Source: Actinomyces sp. oral taxon 414
Lineage (GTDB): Bacteria > Actinomycetota > Actinomycetes > Actinomycetales > Actinomycetaceae
Direction: 5' to 3'
DNA: 64,000 nucleotides
Assembly (NCBI RefSeq): GCF_001278845.1
Contig: NZ_CP012590.1
Coordinates: 3,348,001 to 3,412,000, forward strand
This document shows, one piece after another, positions 27,510-35,228 of the stretch. The position numbers and the translations under genes are program-made. The notes beneath the pieces are model-generated. The model did not search any database and had not been told where the DNA came from. It was given only the letters and a program-made list of their open reading frames with translations. How positions within the stretch are numbered: the stretch's first letter is position 1; every line of letters starts with the position of its first letter.

Positions 27510-29397
27510 GCGGGGCGGGGGCGAGCAGCCAGGCGGTGGCGTCGGGGGGCAGGACGTTGACGGCGCGGCCGATCGCCTCGCCGTCGGCGCTCGACTCGAC
27601 CAGGCCCAGCGGCGCACTGGCCAGCAGCACCTCGCCGTCGGGCAGCTCGACGTCGGCGTCGAAGGCCGTCCAGCACTGCACCCGCCCGCGCGCGAAGGCC
27701 AGCGCGTGCTCGTCGCGCCGCACCCACTCCAGCGGCTCGGCGTTGGCCGCGCCCCAGAACCGGCGCCGCAGCCGCAGCCCGTCCCGGTACAGGCGCAGCG
27801 TCGAGGCCGCATCGGCCTCCTCGGCCTCGACGGCGCGCCCGCCCCAGTCCGCCGGCTGGGGCAGGTGCGGCTCGGCGCCGCCGTCGGGCCCGAACCCGAA
27901 GGAGCTGCCCGACGCCGTCCACGGCAGTGGCACGCGGCAGCCGTCGCGGCCCTTCTCCTCCTCCCGCATGCGCCGGGCGATCGGGTCCTGGAGGCGGTCC
28001 TCGGGGATGTCGGGGACCTCGGGCAGGCCGAGCTCGTCGCCCTGGTAGAGGTACACGGCCCCGGGCAGGGCCATGACGATCATGGCCGCGGCCCGCGCCC
28101 GCCGCTCGCCCAGGGCGGCGTCGAGCGCGGGGGCGGCGCCGTCGGCGCTGATCCACCGGCGCGCCATGCGCTGGGCGACGGCGGCGGGGTAGGAGGGGTC
28201 GGGCTCACCCGGCGGAGGGACGTCGTCGGCCAGGTCGAAGCCGTAGCGGGTGGCCGCGCGCGGGGAGTCGTGGCAGCCCAGGACCCAGGTGGTCGAGCCG
28301 CAGGCGGCCTCGTCGGCCAGGCCCGCGTCGATGGCCCAGCCGAAGGAGTGGGCGCTCCAGTCGGCGTCCTGCATCTGGAAGTTGAAGGCCTGGCCCAGGC
28401 TGGCGGCGTAGGCGGGGCGGCGCGAGGCGGTGACGCCGGCCTCGGCCACCGCGAAGCGCGGCGGGTCGTAGGAGTCCAGGAGGGCGCGCCACCGGCGGTA
28501 GACGACGTGGACCCCGTCGCGGTCGAACAGGGGGTGGGAGCCGTCCTCGGGCAGCGGCCACCACGGGATCTGCGCGGCCGGCCGGTAGGGGGCGGACAGG
28601 TCCTTGACCATGCCGGCGGCCACATCGATGCGGAAGCCGTCCGCGCCGCGGTCGCACCAGAAGCGCAGGGTGGTCAGGAAGTCCTCGTGCACGGCCGGGT
28701 TGTCCCAGTTGAGGTCGGGCTGCTGGGGGGTGAAAACGTGCAGGTACCACTGCCGGGGGCGGGGCGCGCCCGGGCCGGTCAGGGGCTCGCCGTCGGGGCC
28801 GACGTCGTCGACGGGCTCCCAGGCGGAGCCGCCGAACATGGAGCGCCAGTCGTTGGGCGGCTCGGCCCCGTCCGGGCCCGCGCCGTCGCGGAAGTGGTAG
28901 AGGGCGCGCTCGGGGGCGTCGGGGCCGCCGGCCAGGGCGGCGCGGAACCACTCGTGGCGGTCGGAGGAGTGGTTGGGGACGAGGTCAACCATGACGCGAA
29001 TGCCGGCGGCGTGCAGGGCGGCGACCATGCGGTCGAAGTCAGCCAGGGTGCCGATCTGCGGGGAGACGTCGCGGTAGTCGTCGACGTCGTAGCCGCCGTC
29101 GGCCAGGGCGGAGGGGTAGAAGGGGGAGAGCCAGACGGCGTCCACGCCCAGGGCCTTGAGGTAGGGGACGCGGGAGGTGATGCCGGCCAGGTCGCCGATG
29201 CCATTGCCGTCATCGTCGGCGAAGGAGCGCGGGTAGATCTGGTAGACGACGGCGTCCTTCCACCACGGCCGCTCGGGGGCGCCGGGGCGGGGGGAAGGCG
29301 CGGCGGCGGTCAGGGCCGGGACGGGCGCGGCGGCGGTCAGGGCCGGGGCAGGCGCGGCAGAATCGGCGGGGGTGCCGGGCCGGAAGCTGGGAGTCAC
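27451..29397 (-). CDS. GH13 alpha-glucosidase-type glycoside hydrolase
   Basis: The 648-residue enzyme should hydrolyse alpha-1,4 or alpha-1,6 glucosidic bonds in the cytoplasm (no signal peptide). The (beta/alpha)8 barrel motifs are WWKDAVVYQIYPRSFADDDG, region I VMVDLVPNHSSD, region II GFRIDVAAGM with the nucleophile Asp, region III RFAVAEAGV with the acid/base Glu, and region IV LGCHDSPRA. Region IV has Cys-His-Asp where Asn-His-Asp is common. Residues 1-42 are an Ala/Pro repeat extension. The start is GTG 29397 with AGGA upstream. The C-terminal coding end overlaps the opposite gene. Confidence 0.93.
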   Translation of the reverse strand: MTPSFRPGTPADSAAPAPALTAAAPVPALTAAAPSPRPGAPERPWWKDAVVYQIYPRSFADDDGNGIGDLAGITSRVPYLKALGVDAVWLSPFYPSALADGGYDVDDYRDVSPQIGTLADFDRMVAALHAAGIRVMVDLVPNHSSDRHEWFRAALAGGPDAPERALYHFRDGAGPDGAEPPNDWRSMFGGSAWEPVDDVGPDGEPLTGPGAPRPRQWYLHVFTPQQPDLNWDNPAVHEDFLTTLRFWCDRGADGFRIDVAAGMVKDLSAPYRPAAQIPWWPLPEDGSHPLFDRDGVHVVYRRWRALLDSYDPPRFAVAEAGVTASRRPAYAASLGQAFNFQMQDADWSAHSFGWAIDAGLADEAACGSTTWVLGCHDSPRAATRYGFDLADDVPPPGEPDPSYPAAVAQRMARRWISADGAAPALDAALGERRARAAAMIVMALPGAVYLYQGDELGLPEVPDIPEDRLQDPIARRMREEEKGRDGCRVPLPWTASGSSFGFGPDGGAEPHLPQPADWGGRAVEAEEADAASTLRLYRDGLRLRRRFWGAANAEPLEWVRRDEHALAFARGRVQCWTAFDADVELPDGEVLLASAPLGLVESSADGEAIGRAVNVLPPDATAWLLAPAPLSAAARTSARRRAARRART

Positions 29398-29460
29398 GGG
29401 CGCATCCTGCCAGATTCGTCACATCAGTGCCCACCGCAGAGCCCTCCCGCCCCCTTCACC

Positions 29461-29494
29461 GAAACCGGCGGAAACGACACGCGAAACCGGCGGA
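29461..29494. repeat. CGAAACCGGCGGAAA paired repeat, copy 2
   Basis: This is the same paired unit with the CGACACG spacer as at 22069-22102. It lies 64 bp before the GH13 start, in the spacer toward the antitoxin gene. About 85 bp further on, ttttccgcatgattccgcgg matches the core of the GGATCGTTCG hairpin family without its arms. Confidence 0.7.
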
Positions 29495-29845
29495 TGATGC
29501 ACATCCGGCGACTCGGACCGGCTGCGGGAGCGGATTGCACATTGGAGAGCGGCGCCCGCGCGAGCGGATTCCGGGTTTTCCGCATGATTCCGCGGATTCT
29601 CCGACAGCCTGCTCCGGTCGAATGTGCAGCACCGCCCGGGCCCGCCCATTCCCGATGGCGAGGAACCGACTCCGGACCCTGCGGCGACGACTCGGTGGGC
29701 CGCGCCGTCGGCGACAAGAGCGTCCTCGCCTCTGTCGCCGACGAGCAGTCGGCTCCGGAGCCGCGCGGAACGTCCGAGCGCGCCCGGAGGAGACGCCCTG
29801 CGCGCGGCAAGGTCCGGGACCGCGCAGGCCGCCCGTGACCATAAC

Positions 29846-29852
29846 GTATACT
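29846..29852 (+). promoter_or_regulatory. Palindromic GTATAC promoter site of the antitoxin gene
   Basis: GTATAC within ataacgtatactcgtaac overlaps a TATACT -10 box 55 bp before the Phd-type ATG. Phd/YefM proteins bind short palindromes of this sort at their own promoters. Confidence 0.4.
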
Positions 29853-29906
29853 CGTAACACGCCCATCAGCAGGTGGCGGGACGCACTGACGGAAGGCGGA
29901 GGCGCC

Positions 29907-30164
29907 ATGAAGGCTATGACCTACGACGAAGCGCACGACCACTACGCCGAGGTCCTCGACTCCGTCGTCGACGATTGCGAGGAGGTTGTCATCGTCCGCG
30001 CCGGCCGCGAGCCCGCCGTCATCGTTCCCCTCGCCGAGTACCAGTCGCTCAAGGAGACCGACCACCTTCTGCGCAATCCGGCCAACGCCCAGCGTCTCAT
30101 CAACGCGATCGCCCGCTCCGAGGCCGGACTCGACACCTACCACGATCTCATCGAGGATGACTGA
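29907..30164 (+). CDS. Phd/YefM-family antitoxin
   Basis: The 85-residue protein starts MKAMTYDEAHDHYAEVLDSV and continues VVIVRAGREPAVIVPLAEYQ, the standard Phd/YefM DNA-binding and dimerising fold. The C-terminal tail (NAQRLINAIARSE) corresponds to the YoeB-binding segment. GGAGG lies 5 nt upstream. The cognate toxin gene immediately downstream is broken, so this is an orphan antitoxin. Confidence 0.93.
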   Translation: MKAMTYDEAHDHYAEVLDSVVDDCEEVVIVRAGREPAVIVPLAEYQSLKETDHLLRNPANAQRLINAIARSEAGLDTYHDLIEDD

Positions 30165-30165
30165 C

Positions 30166-30272
30166 ATGGGGATCGCCTAGGACGACGGCGCCTGAGGAAG
30201 TGCCTGCGATGGCAAACCCAGGACCGCAGGATCCTCAAGCGCATCAACCGACTCCTCCGCGCGCCCGGCGGC
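30166..30272 (+). pseudogene. YoeB/Txe-like toxin remnant
   Basis: One base after the antitoxin stop, ATG GGG ATC GCC is followed by TAG and later TGA exactly where YoeB proteins have Trp. After a frameshift the frame reads WQTQDRRILKRINRLLR, the conserved YoeB segment. The C-terminal half with the catalytic residues is absent. It must have been an RNase toxin before decay. Confidence 0.8.
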
Positions 30273-30289
30273 GCCCCGCCGGACAGCGC

Positions 30290-31516
30290 TCAGGATTCGC
30301 CGCGCAGCCTGTTGAGCGTGTCCTCCAGGTGCGCCCCGATCCACCCGGCCACCGGCGGCGGCATGCGGTCCGCCGCGCCGTCGGCCCAGAGGCCGTGGAA
30401 GCACTCGCAGGTCTCGTCGACGACGTCGAGGACGTCCTCATCCCCCACGCGCAGCCGATCGCGCAGCCGCGCGAAGTGCCCGCGGCCGACGTCGGCGAGC
30501 CGGGTCGCGCCGAGGAAGGGCAGGCCGAGCAAGGGGTTGCCGGGGTCGGGCAGGTGCACGGCCGTGCACACGAGGTCGTAGGCGGGCGAGAGCCGGGCCC
30601 GCCTGCGGTCGGGGTAGATGAGCGACCAGTTCTTCAGGTGGGCGTCCCCGTTGCCGACGAGCAGGTTGAAGACGGTGCGCCGCACCGCCTCCCGCAGAGA
30701 GGCGTGGTCCCGCCCGCGGTACGCCAGCCCGACCACGGTCTCCACGCTGGAGCGGTACTTCTCATCCCCGGCCCCGAAGCGCCCGAGCACCTGGGCGAAG
30801 TCCTCGATGTGGACGCGCCCGCCGGTCGAGCGGTCGAAGCGCCGGACGGCGTAGGCGCAGGTCTCCTCCGACGTCCAGGCTCCGGGGCCGAGGTCGTCGA
30901 TGTCGTCCCGGGACCACAGCTGCGCCTCGGGCACCTCGATCCCGACCGACCCCGCGAGCCGCATGACGGCGAGCTCGTTGGCGGGCAGATCCGGGTACGA
31001 GTGGTCGGGAATCTTGAGGATCCAGTCCCCGTCCCGCCCGTGGGCGGGGACGACGAGCCGGTCGCCCCGACGACTCATGGAGAACTTCAGCGTCATGCCC
31101 GCCAGGGCGAATCCCAGCCGTTCGAGGGCGAGCGCCCGCCCCGCCGAGCGCGACTCCGCCCGCGATCCACCGGCGCGGTCCTCTGCCTCCGCCCCGCCGG
31201 CCACGACCTTCACCGCACCGGGAAGGTTCCGGCCGGCCCGGACCAGCAGGTCGATCTCGCGACCGGCCCCGCCCCGCCTCTCAATGATCAGATCCCGCAG
31301 ACGCCCTTCGGGCAGGAGGTTGGAGAACCAGGCGGGCACCCGGTTCACAGCATGCGGCCGCCTGCGCGGATGCTCCTCGAACCACCCGCCGAGGACCGCG
31401 CGGCCGGGACGGTCCCAGTAGTCGCGGTCGAAGACGAACTTGGTGAAATCATCCCGGCTCCGGATCGAGCCGATGCGCTCGTCGTGCAGAAGAACCTCGT
31501 GGACCGCCTCCCTCAC
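30290..31516 (-). CDS. hipA: HipA-family Ser/Thr kinase toxin
   Basis: The 408-residue protein has HipA hallmarks: PAWFSNLLPEGRLR in the N-terminal domain, DWILKIPD (ATP-site Lys) near residue 170, NELAVMRLAG, RRFDR, the catalytic loop GNGDAHLKNWSLIY and the Mg-binding AYDLV. HipA kinases phosphorylate glutamyl-tRNA synthetase or other targets and cause dormancy. The GTG start overlaps the TGA of an upstream frame (GTGA), as if coupled to a hipB gene. That frame is blocked 24 codons up and I find no intact HipB. The kinase looks intact. Confidence 0.88.
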   Translation of the reverse strand: MREAVHEVLLHDERIGSIRSRDDFTKFVFDRDYWDRPGRAVLGGWFEEHPRRRPHAVNRVPAWFSNLLPEGRLRDLIIERRGGAGREIDLLVRAGRNLPGAVKVVAGGAEAEDRAGGSRAESRSAGRALALERLGFALAGMTLKFSMSRRGDRLVVPAHGRDGDWILKIPDHSYPDLPANELAVMRLAGSVGIEVPEAQLWSRDDIDDLGPGAWTSEETCAYAVRRFDRSTGGRVHIEDFAQVLGRFGAGDEKYRSSVETVVGLAYRGRDHASLREAVRRTVFNLLVGNGDAHLKNWSLIYPDRRRARLSPAYDLVCTAVHLPDPGNPLLGLPFLGATRLADVGRGHFARLRDRLRVGDEDVLDVVDETCECFHGLWADGAADRMPPPVAGWIGAHLEDTLNRLRGES

Positions 31517-31718
31517 AATGCGCGCCTCCCGCCGATCTCAACCGCGAGCTCCTCCCGGCGAACAGTACAGGTGCGGGCCCGCCGTCATCATCCCCCTCGC
31601 CGGGCACCGGCCGGTCCGACCCCGCTGCGGGGTCCGGGCCGGCGCCCATCATCCCCCTCGCCGGGCGCCGGCCGCTCAGGAAGACCGCCGCCTGCGCCCC
31701 GCCCCCACCGCCCCGTGC
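31517..31718. other. Spacer with a direct repeat, possible hipB remnant
   Basis: Two direct repeats catcatccccctcgccgggc (31586 and 31648 approximately) are present. On the minus strand a 23-codon frame ending RREELAVEIGGRRAL overlaps the hipA start and may be the tail of a lost partner. Confidence 0.35.
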
Positions 31719-33410
31719 TCAGCACTCCACGACGTTGACGGCCAGCCCTCCCAGGGACGTCTCCTTGTACTTGGAGAGCATGTCCTCACCCGTCTGGCGC
31801 ATGGTCTCGATGACTGTGTCGAGGCTGACGGCGTGGCGTCCCTGCCCCCACAGCGCCATGCGGGCGGCGTTGATGGCCTTGACCGCCGCCACCGCATTGC
31901 GCTCGATGCAGGGGATCTGCACGAGCCCGCCCACCGGATCACAGGTGAGCCCCAGGTTGTGCTCCATGGCGATCTCCGCGGCGTTCTCCACCTGCGCGGG
32001 CGTCCCGCCCAGGGCCTCCGCCAATCCGGCCGCCGCCATGGACGACGCCGAACCAACCTCCCCCTGGCAGCCCACCTCGGCCCCGGCGATGGAGGCGTTG
32101 GTCTTGATGAGGCCGCCGACGGCGGTGGCCGCCAGCAGGAAGCGGCGCGCGCCGTCGTCGTCGGCCCCCGGGATGAAGCGCTCGTAGTAGGCCAGGACCG
32201 CCGGCACGACGCCGGCCGCCCCGTTGGTGGGGGCGGTGACCACGCGCCGCCCGGCGGCGTTCTCCTCGTTGACCGCGAGCGCGAACAGGTTCACCCAGTC
32301 CATGCCGCGCAGGGGGTCGGCCATGGTGAGGGCGGCGGCGGGCCCGGTGGACTGGGCCAGCAGCCGCTGGTGGAGGGCCCTGGCGCGCCGGCGCACGCCG
32401 AGCCCGCCGGGCAGGATGCCGTCCGCGGCCATGCCGGCCTCGATGCAGGCGTTCATGGCCTCGCGCAGCCGGTCCAGGTGGGCAATGACCTTCTCGCGCG
32501 GCCGGGCGGAGGCCTCGTTGGCCATGACGACGTCGGAGACGCTCAGACCTTCGCGCTCGCAGATCTCCAGCAGTTCGGCGGAGGAGGAGAAGGTGTGGGG
32601 CGCGCGGGCGGCGCGGGTCCGGGCGGCGTCGGGCGCGGCCAGGGCCCGGATGGAGGGGGCGCCGGGCTCCCCGACGTCCTCCATGACGAAGCCCCCGCCC
32701 ACGGAGTAGAAGGTGCGGCGCAGCGCCTCGCCGCCGTCGGTGCGGTGGGCGGTGAGCGTCATGCCGTTGACGTGGTAGGGCAGGACGCGGCCGGGCAGGA
32801 AGCGGATGTCGGCGGCGGGGCTGAAGGGGACGGGGCCGACGCCGTGGACCTCCAGGACGCCGGCGGCCTCGACGGACTCCATGTGGCCCCGGCAGATTCC
32901 GGCGGGGACGGTTTCGGGCTCGTACCCGGCCAGGCCCATGACGACGGCGCGGTCGGTGGCGTGTCCGCGTCCGGTGGCGCCGAGCGAGCCGTAGAGCTCG
33001 ACTCTCACGCGGGCGACGGGGCCGGCGCACCGGCCCGCGTCGGCGGTGCGCTGGTCGGCCCCGGTCGCGCCCGCTTCCGCCCCTACTCCCGCGCTGGCGG
33101 CGCGTCCGCCCGGACCGGCGGTCCCGACCGACCCGGCCCGCGGGGCGGCGCCGGCGGCGAGGGCCTCGGCGAGCTCGGCGGCGAAGGCGCGCCCGGCGCG
33201 CATGGGGCCGACCGTGTGGGAGGAGGAGGGTCCGATGCCGATGCGCAGCAGGTCGAAGACGCTGAGCGGCCGGGCGGCGGAGGCGGCGGCGATCTGCCCG
33301 GCCAGGAGAGCGGCGGGTGCGTCGGCGGGGGTGTCCGGGGCCGCGGGCCGCGCGGCGGTGTCGCGGTCCACGGCGTCGGCGGGAGCGCTGGCGAGCGTTC
33401 TGGCGGTCAT
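31719..33410 (-). CDS. sdaA: L-serine ammonia-lyase (iron-sulfur type)
   Basis: This enzyme deaminates L-serine to pyruvate with a 4Fe-4S cluster. Single-chain type: beta domain (LSVFDLLRIGIGPSSSHTVGPMRAG) then alpha domain with NGAAGVVPAVLAYY, the cluster cysteines in GCQGEVGSA, LTCDPVGG and IPCIERN, and KETSLGGLAVN at the end. A 45-residue Gly/Ala-rich insert at about 85-130 is not usual. The start is ATG 33410; the frame is open further into a repeat. Confidence 0.95.
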   Translation of the reverse strand: MTARTLASAPADAVDRDTAARPAAPDTPADAPAALLAGQIAAASAARPLSVFDLLRIGIGPSSSHTVGPMRAGRAFAAELAEALAAGAAPRAGSVGTAGPGGRAASAGVGAEAGATGADQRTADAGRCAGPVARVRVELYGSLGATGRGHATDRAVVMGLAGYEPETVPAGICRGHMESVEAAGVLEVHGVGPVPFSPAADIRFLPGRVLPYHVNGMTLTAHRTDGGEALRRTFYSVGGGFVMEDVGEPGAPSIRALAAPDAARTRAARAPHTFSSSAELLEICEREGLSVSDVVMANEASARPREKVIAHLDRLREAMNACIEAGMAADGILPGGLGVRRRARALHQRLLAQSTGPAAALTMADPLRGMDWVNLFALAVNEENAAGRRVVTAPTNGAAGVVPAVLAYYERFIPGADDDGARRFLLAATAVGGLIKTNASIAGAEVGCQGEVGSASSMAAAGLAEALGGTPAQVENAAEIAMEHNLGLTCDPVGGLVQIPCIERNAVAAVKAINAARMALWGQGRHAVSLDTVIETMRQTGEDMLSKYKETSLGGLAVNVVEC

Positions 33411-33420
33411 GGCCGAATCA

Positions 33421-33615
33421 TGCCGCGCCGATCCCGCCTCCGTGTCCTGACGCCCGGCCCTGAGGGACGCCGCGGAGCAATTGTGGCGCTCCGGGAGGAT
33501 CGTTCGCTGCGAGAACAGTACTCCGATCCTCAAGAACCGCATGATTCCGCGGAAAGTGCAACCGGGCCAGCGGGTGCCTGGCCGAACGATCCTCCCAGAG
33601 CACCATTTCGACGCC
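33421..33615. repeat. 195-bp direct repeat A with GGATCGTTCG hairpin
   Basis: This block is nearly identical to 33887-34081 (a handful of differences). Inside, arms 33484-33506 and 33583-33605 form the hairpin, with core ccgcatgattccgcgg. It lies 10 bp before the sdaA start codon, in its promoter region. Confidence 0.85.
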
Positions 33616-33742
33616 GCACCGCCCCTGCCTCCGCGCACCGCAGCGTCGGGACCCGCAGGACAGCGAGTCAACCGTTCGAGACTCGCGCCCGAGCCCGATG
33701 CAGTATCCTCTGCGCGACTGCATTCGCCCGGTTAGGAACTCG

Positions 33743-33916
33743 ATGAGCGCCGCCAGTGGTTCCCCAGACCTGGTCGAGGCGCTCTCACTGCCCGGCCTGT
33801 CCGAGATCGACCTCGATGTCGAACTGGCGCACGACCCGCCCCGGCCCGCGGAACTCGACCAGAGCACCAAGGAGCCACCGGCCGAGTGCCGCGCCGATCC
33901 CGCCTCCGCGTCCTGA
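33743..33916 (+). CDS. Possible small ORF between two repeats
   Basis: The 57-codon frame starts MSAASGSPDLVEALSLPGLS, has a weak TTAGGA upstream and a TATCCT box about 35 bp earlier. Its last residues come from repeat B, so it is at best the truncated front of a gene. No family is recognised. Confidence 0.3.
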   Translation: MSAASGSPDLVEALSLPGLSEIDLDVELAHDPPRPAELDQSTKEPPAECRADPASAS

Positions 33917-34081
33917 CGCCCGGCCCTGAGGGACGCCGCGGAGCAATTGTGGCGCTCCGGGAGGATCGTTCGCTGCGAGAACAGTACTCCGATCCTCAAG
34001 AACCGCATGATTCCGCGGAAAGTGCAACCGGGCCGGCGGGTGCCCAGCCGAACGATCCTCCCAGAGCACCATTTCGACGCC
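33887..34081. repeat. 195-bp direct repeat B with GGATCGTTCG hairpin
   Basis: Second copy of the block at 33421-33615; hairpin arms 33950-33972 and 34049-34071. It encodes the last 28 or so residues of the endonuclease-like gene on the minus strand. Confidence 0.85.
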
Positions 34082-34925
34082 CGAAACCCACCAGAGCCGC
34101 CTCGACCAGACTCACAGTCCGTCCCGCCATCACGTCATCGTAGGTCAACCGCAGCGGCAGCAGCCCACGGGCGAGGAGCGCCTGATCCCGTTGACGATCC
34201 CTCATCCACGCGCTGTACGAGGAGTGGTAGGCGAAGCCGTCGGTCTCCAGGTCGAGGATGCGATCCACGAAGTTGTCCAGTTCGCCGACGCCCGGCACCA
34301 TCACCCCGGACTCGACCAGATGTCCGGCGTCCTGAAGCTCGATTCGGGCGATGGACTCGATTGATGAGCGCGCCCGCTCGGTGCAGCGCCCCAACCGGCG
34401 GCGCGCTCGCGGACAGTCGTTCCCCTTGCCGGTCAGCAGGGCGGCGATCTCCTCACGGGTGACGAGGTGGTGGTTCAGGGCGCTGTCGACGATGGCGATC
34501 ATCTCCTTCTCCGGTCCGCACCTCAGCAGCCTGGCCAGCAAACGCTCGGGCGGAACGAACAATTCGCCGCCCACGACCAGGCCCGGCTCGCGGTGCACCA
34601 CCACCCCCTCCGGCTCCATCCGGCCCCGGTTGGCCGGCACCGCGACATGGGGGACGCCGACGGGAAGGATATCGGGAAGGCCGTAGCGGGCCAGAGCGCT
34701 CGTGCAGGTCAGCAGACCCCTGAGACGGCGCGCAGCGATGACGGCGGGGTCGGCGTCGGGAAGATGGACGACGTTCCACCGGCTGCGGAGAACCCCCTCC
34801 GCGAGAAGCCTGCTCAAGACGCGACGTCCAGTGCTGTCCAGGTGGAGCGCGGACCGGTGGAGCGCGCCGGTGGGCAGGATCAGGCCGATGATCCGGTCCT
34901 TCTCCAACCGCGCTGCGATGCCCAT
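33996..34925 (-). CDS. DUF559/Vsr-like endonuclease-domain protein with repeat-derived tail
   Basis: The 309-residue protein resembles the actinobacterial group with an AbiEi-like N-terminal region and a C-terminal Vsr/DUF559 nuclease fold. The nuclease-like part reads VDRILDLETDGFAYHSSYSA, RDRQRDQALLARG and LRLTYDDVMAG, with Asp, Glu-rich and His positions as expected for metal binding. The function of this group is unproven; some members act as toxins. From GRRNGALGGSFG on, the sequence is encoded by repeat B, so the natural C-terminus was probably lost when the repeat arrived. Confidence 0.75.
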   Translation of the reverse strand: MGIAARLEKDRIIGLILPTGALHRSALHLDSTGRRVLSRLLAEGVLRSRWNVVHLPDADPAVIAARRLRGLLTCTSALARYGLPDILPVGVPHVAVPANRGRMEPEGVVVHREPGLVVGGELFVPPERLLARLLRCGPEKEMIAIVDSALNHHLVTREEIAALLTGKGNDCPRARRRLGRCTERARSSIESIARIELQDAGHLVESGVMVPGVGELDNFVDRILDLETDGFAYHSSYSAWMRDRQRDQALLARGLLPLRLTYDDVMAGRTVSLVEAALVGFGRRNGALGGSFGWAPAGPVALSAESCGS

Positions 34926-35020
34926 GCGGCAACTGTCGCCGGAGGCGGCGGTGAATACCAGTGCAGCGATCGAGGTCTGTGGATAACTCGCGCGATCACC
35001 TCATTGGGGACGCCGGGTTT

Positions 35021-35142
35021 TGGCGCTCTGGGAGGATCGTTCGGGCCGAAGCATCGGGCGCGCGCGGCGGTTCCCGCATGATTCCGCGGAAAGTGCAACC
35101 GGGCCGGCGGGTGCCCAGCCGAACGATCCTCCCAGAGCACCA
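35021..35142. repeat. GGATCGTTCG hairpin repeat, copy 4
   Basis: Arms 35021-35043 and 35120-35142 are near-perfect inverses around a core containing ccgcatgattccgcgg. The right half is identical to copies A and B; the left core differs. It lies between the endonuclease-like gene and the DUF2079 gene. Confidence 0.8.
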
Positions 35143-35215
35143 TTTCGACGCCGTCCGCATCCTGCGCGACGCCGCCCGCATCGCGCACGCCGGACCCGCG
35201 CGCCGGCCATGGCGC

Positions 35216-35221
35216 TAGGCT
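35216..35221 (+). promoter_or_regulatory. Candidate -10 box of a leaderless DUF2079 transcript
   Basis: TAGGCT lies 7 nt before the ATG at 35229 with no ribosome-binding site between. The same box and spacing precede the leader peptide at 16720. Confidence 0.45.
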
Positions 35222-35228
35222 CGACGCG

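Noticed and set aside
34978..34986. Origin of replication (TGTGGATAA DnaA box)
   Set aside because: Only one exact box, with no cluster, no AT-rich region and no dnaA or dnaN nearby.
35142..35228. Fluoride riboswitch before DUF2079-crcB
   Set aside because: The spacer is mostly the hairpin repeat, and the transcript seems to start at the ATG.
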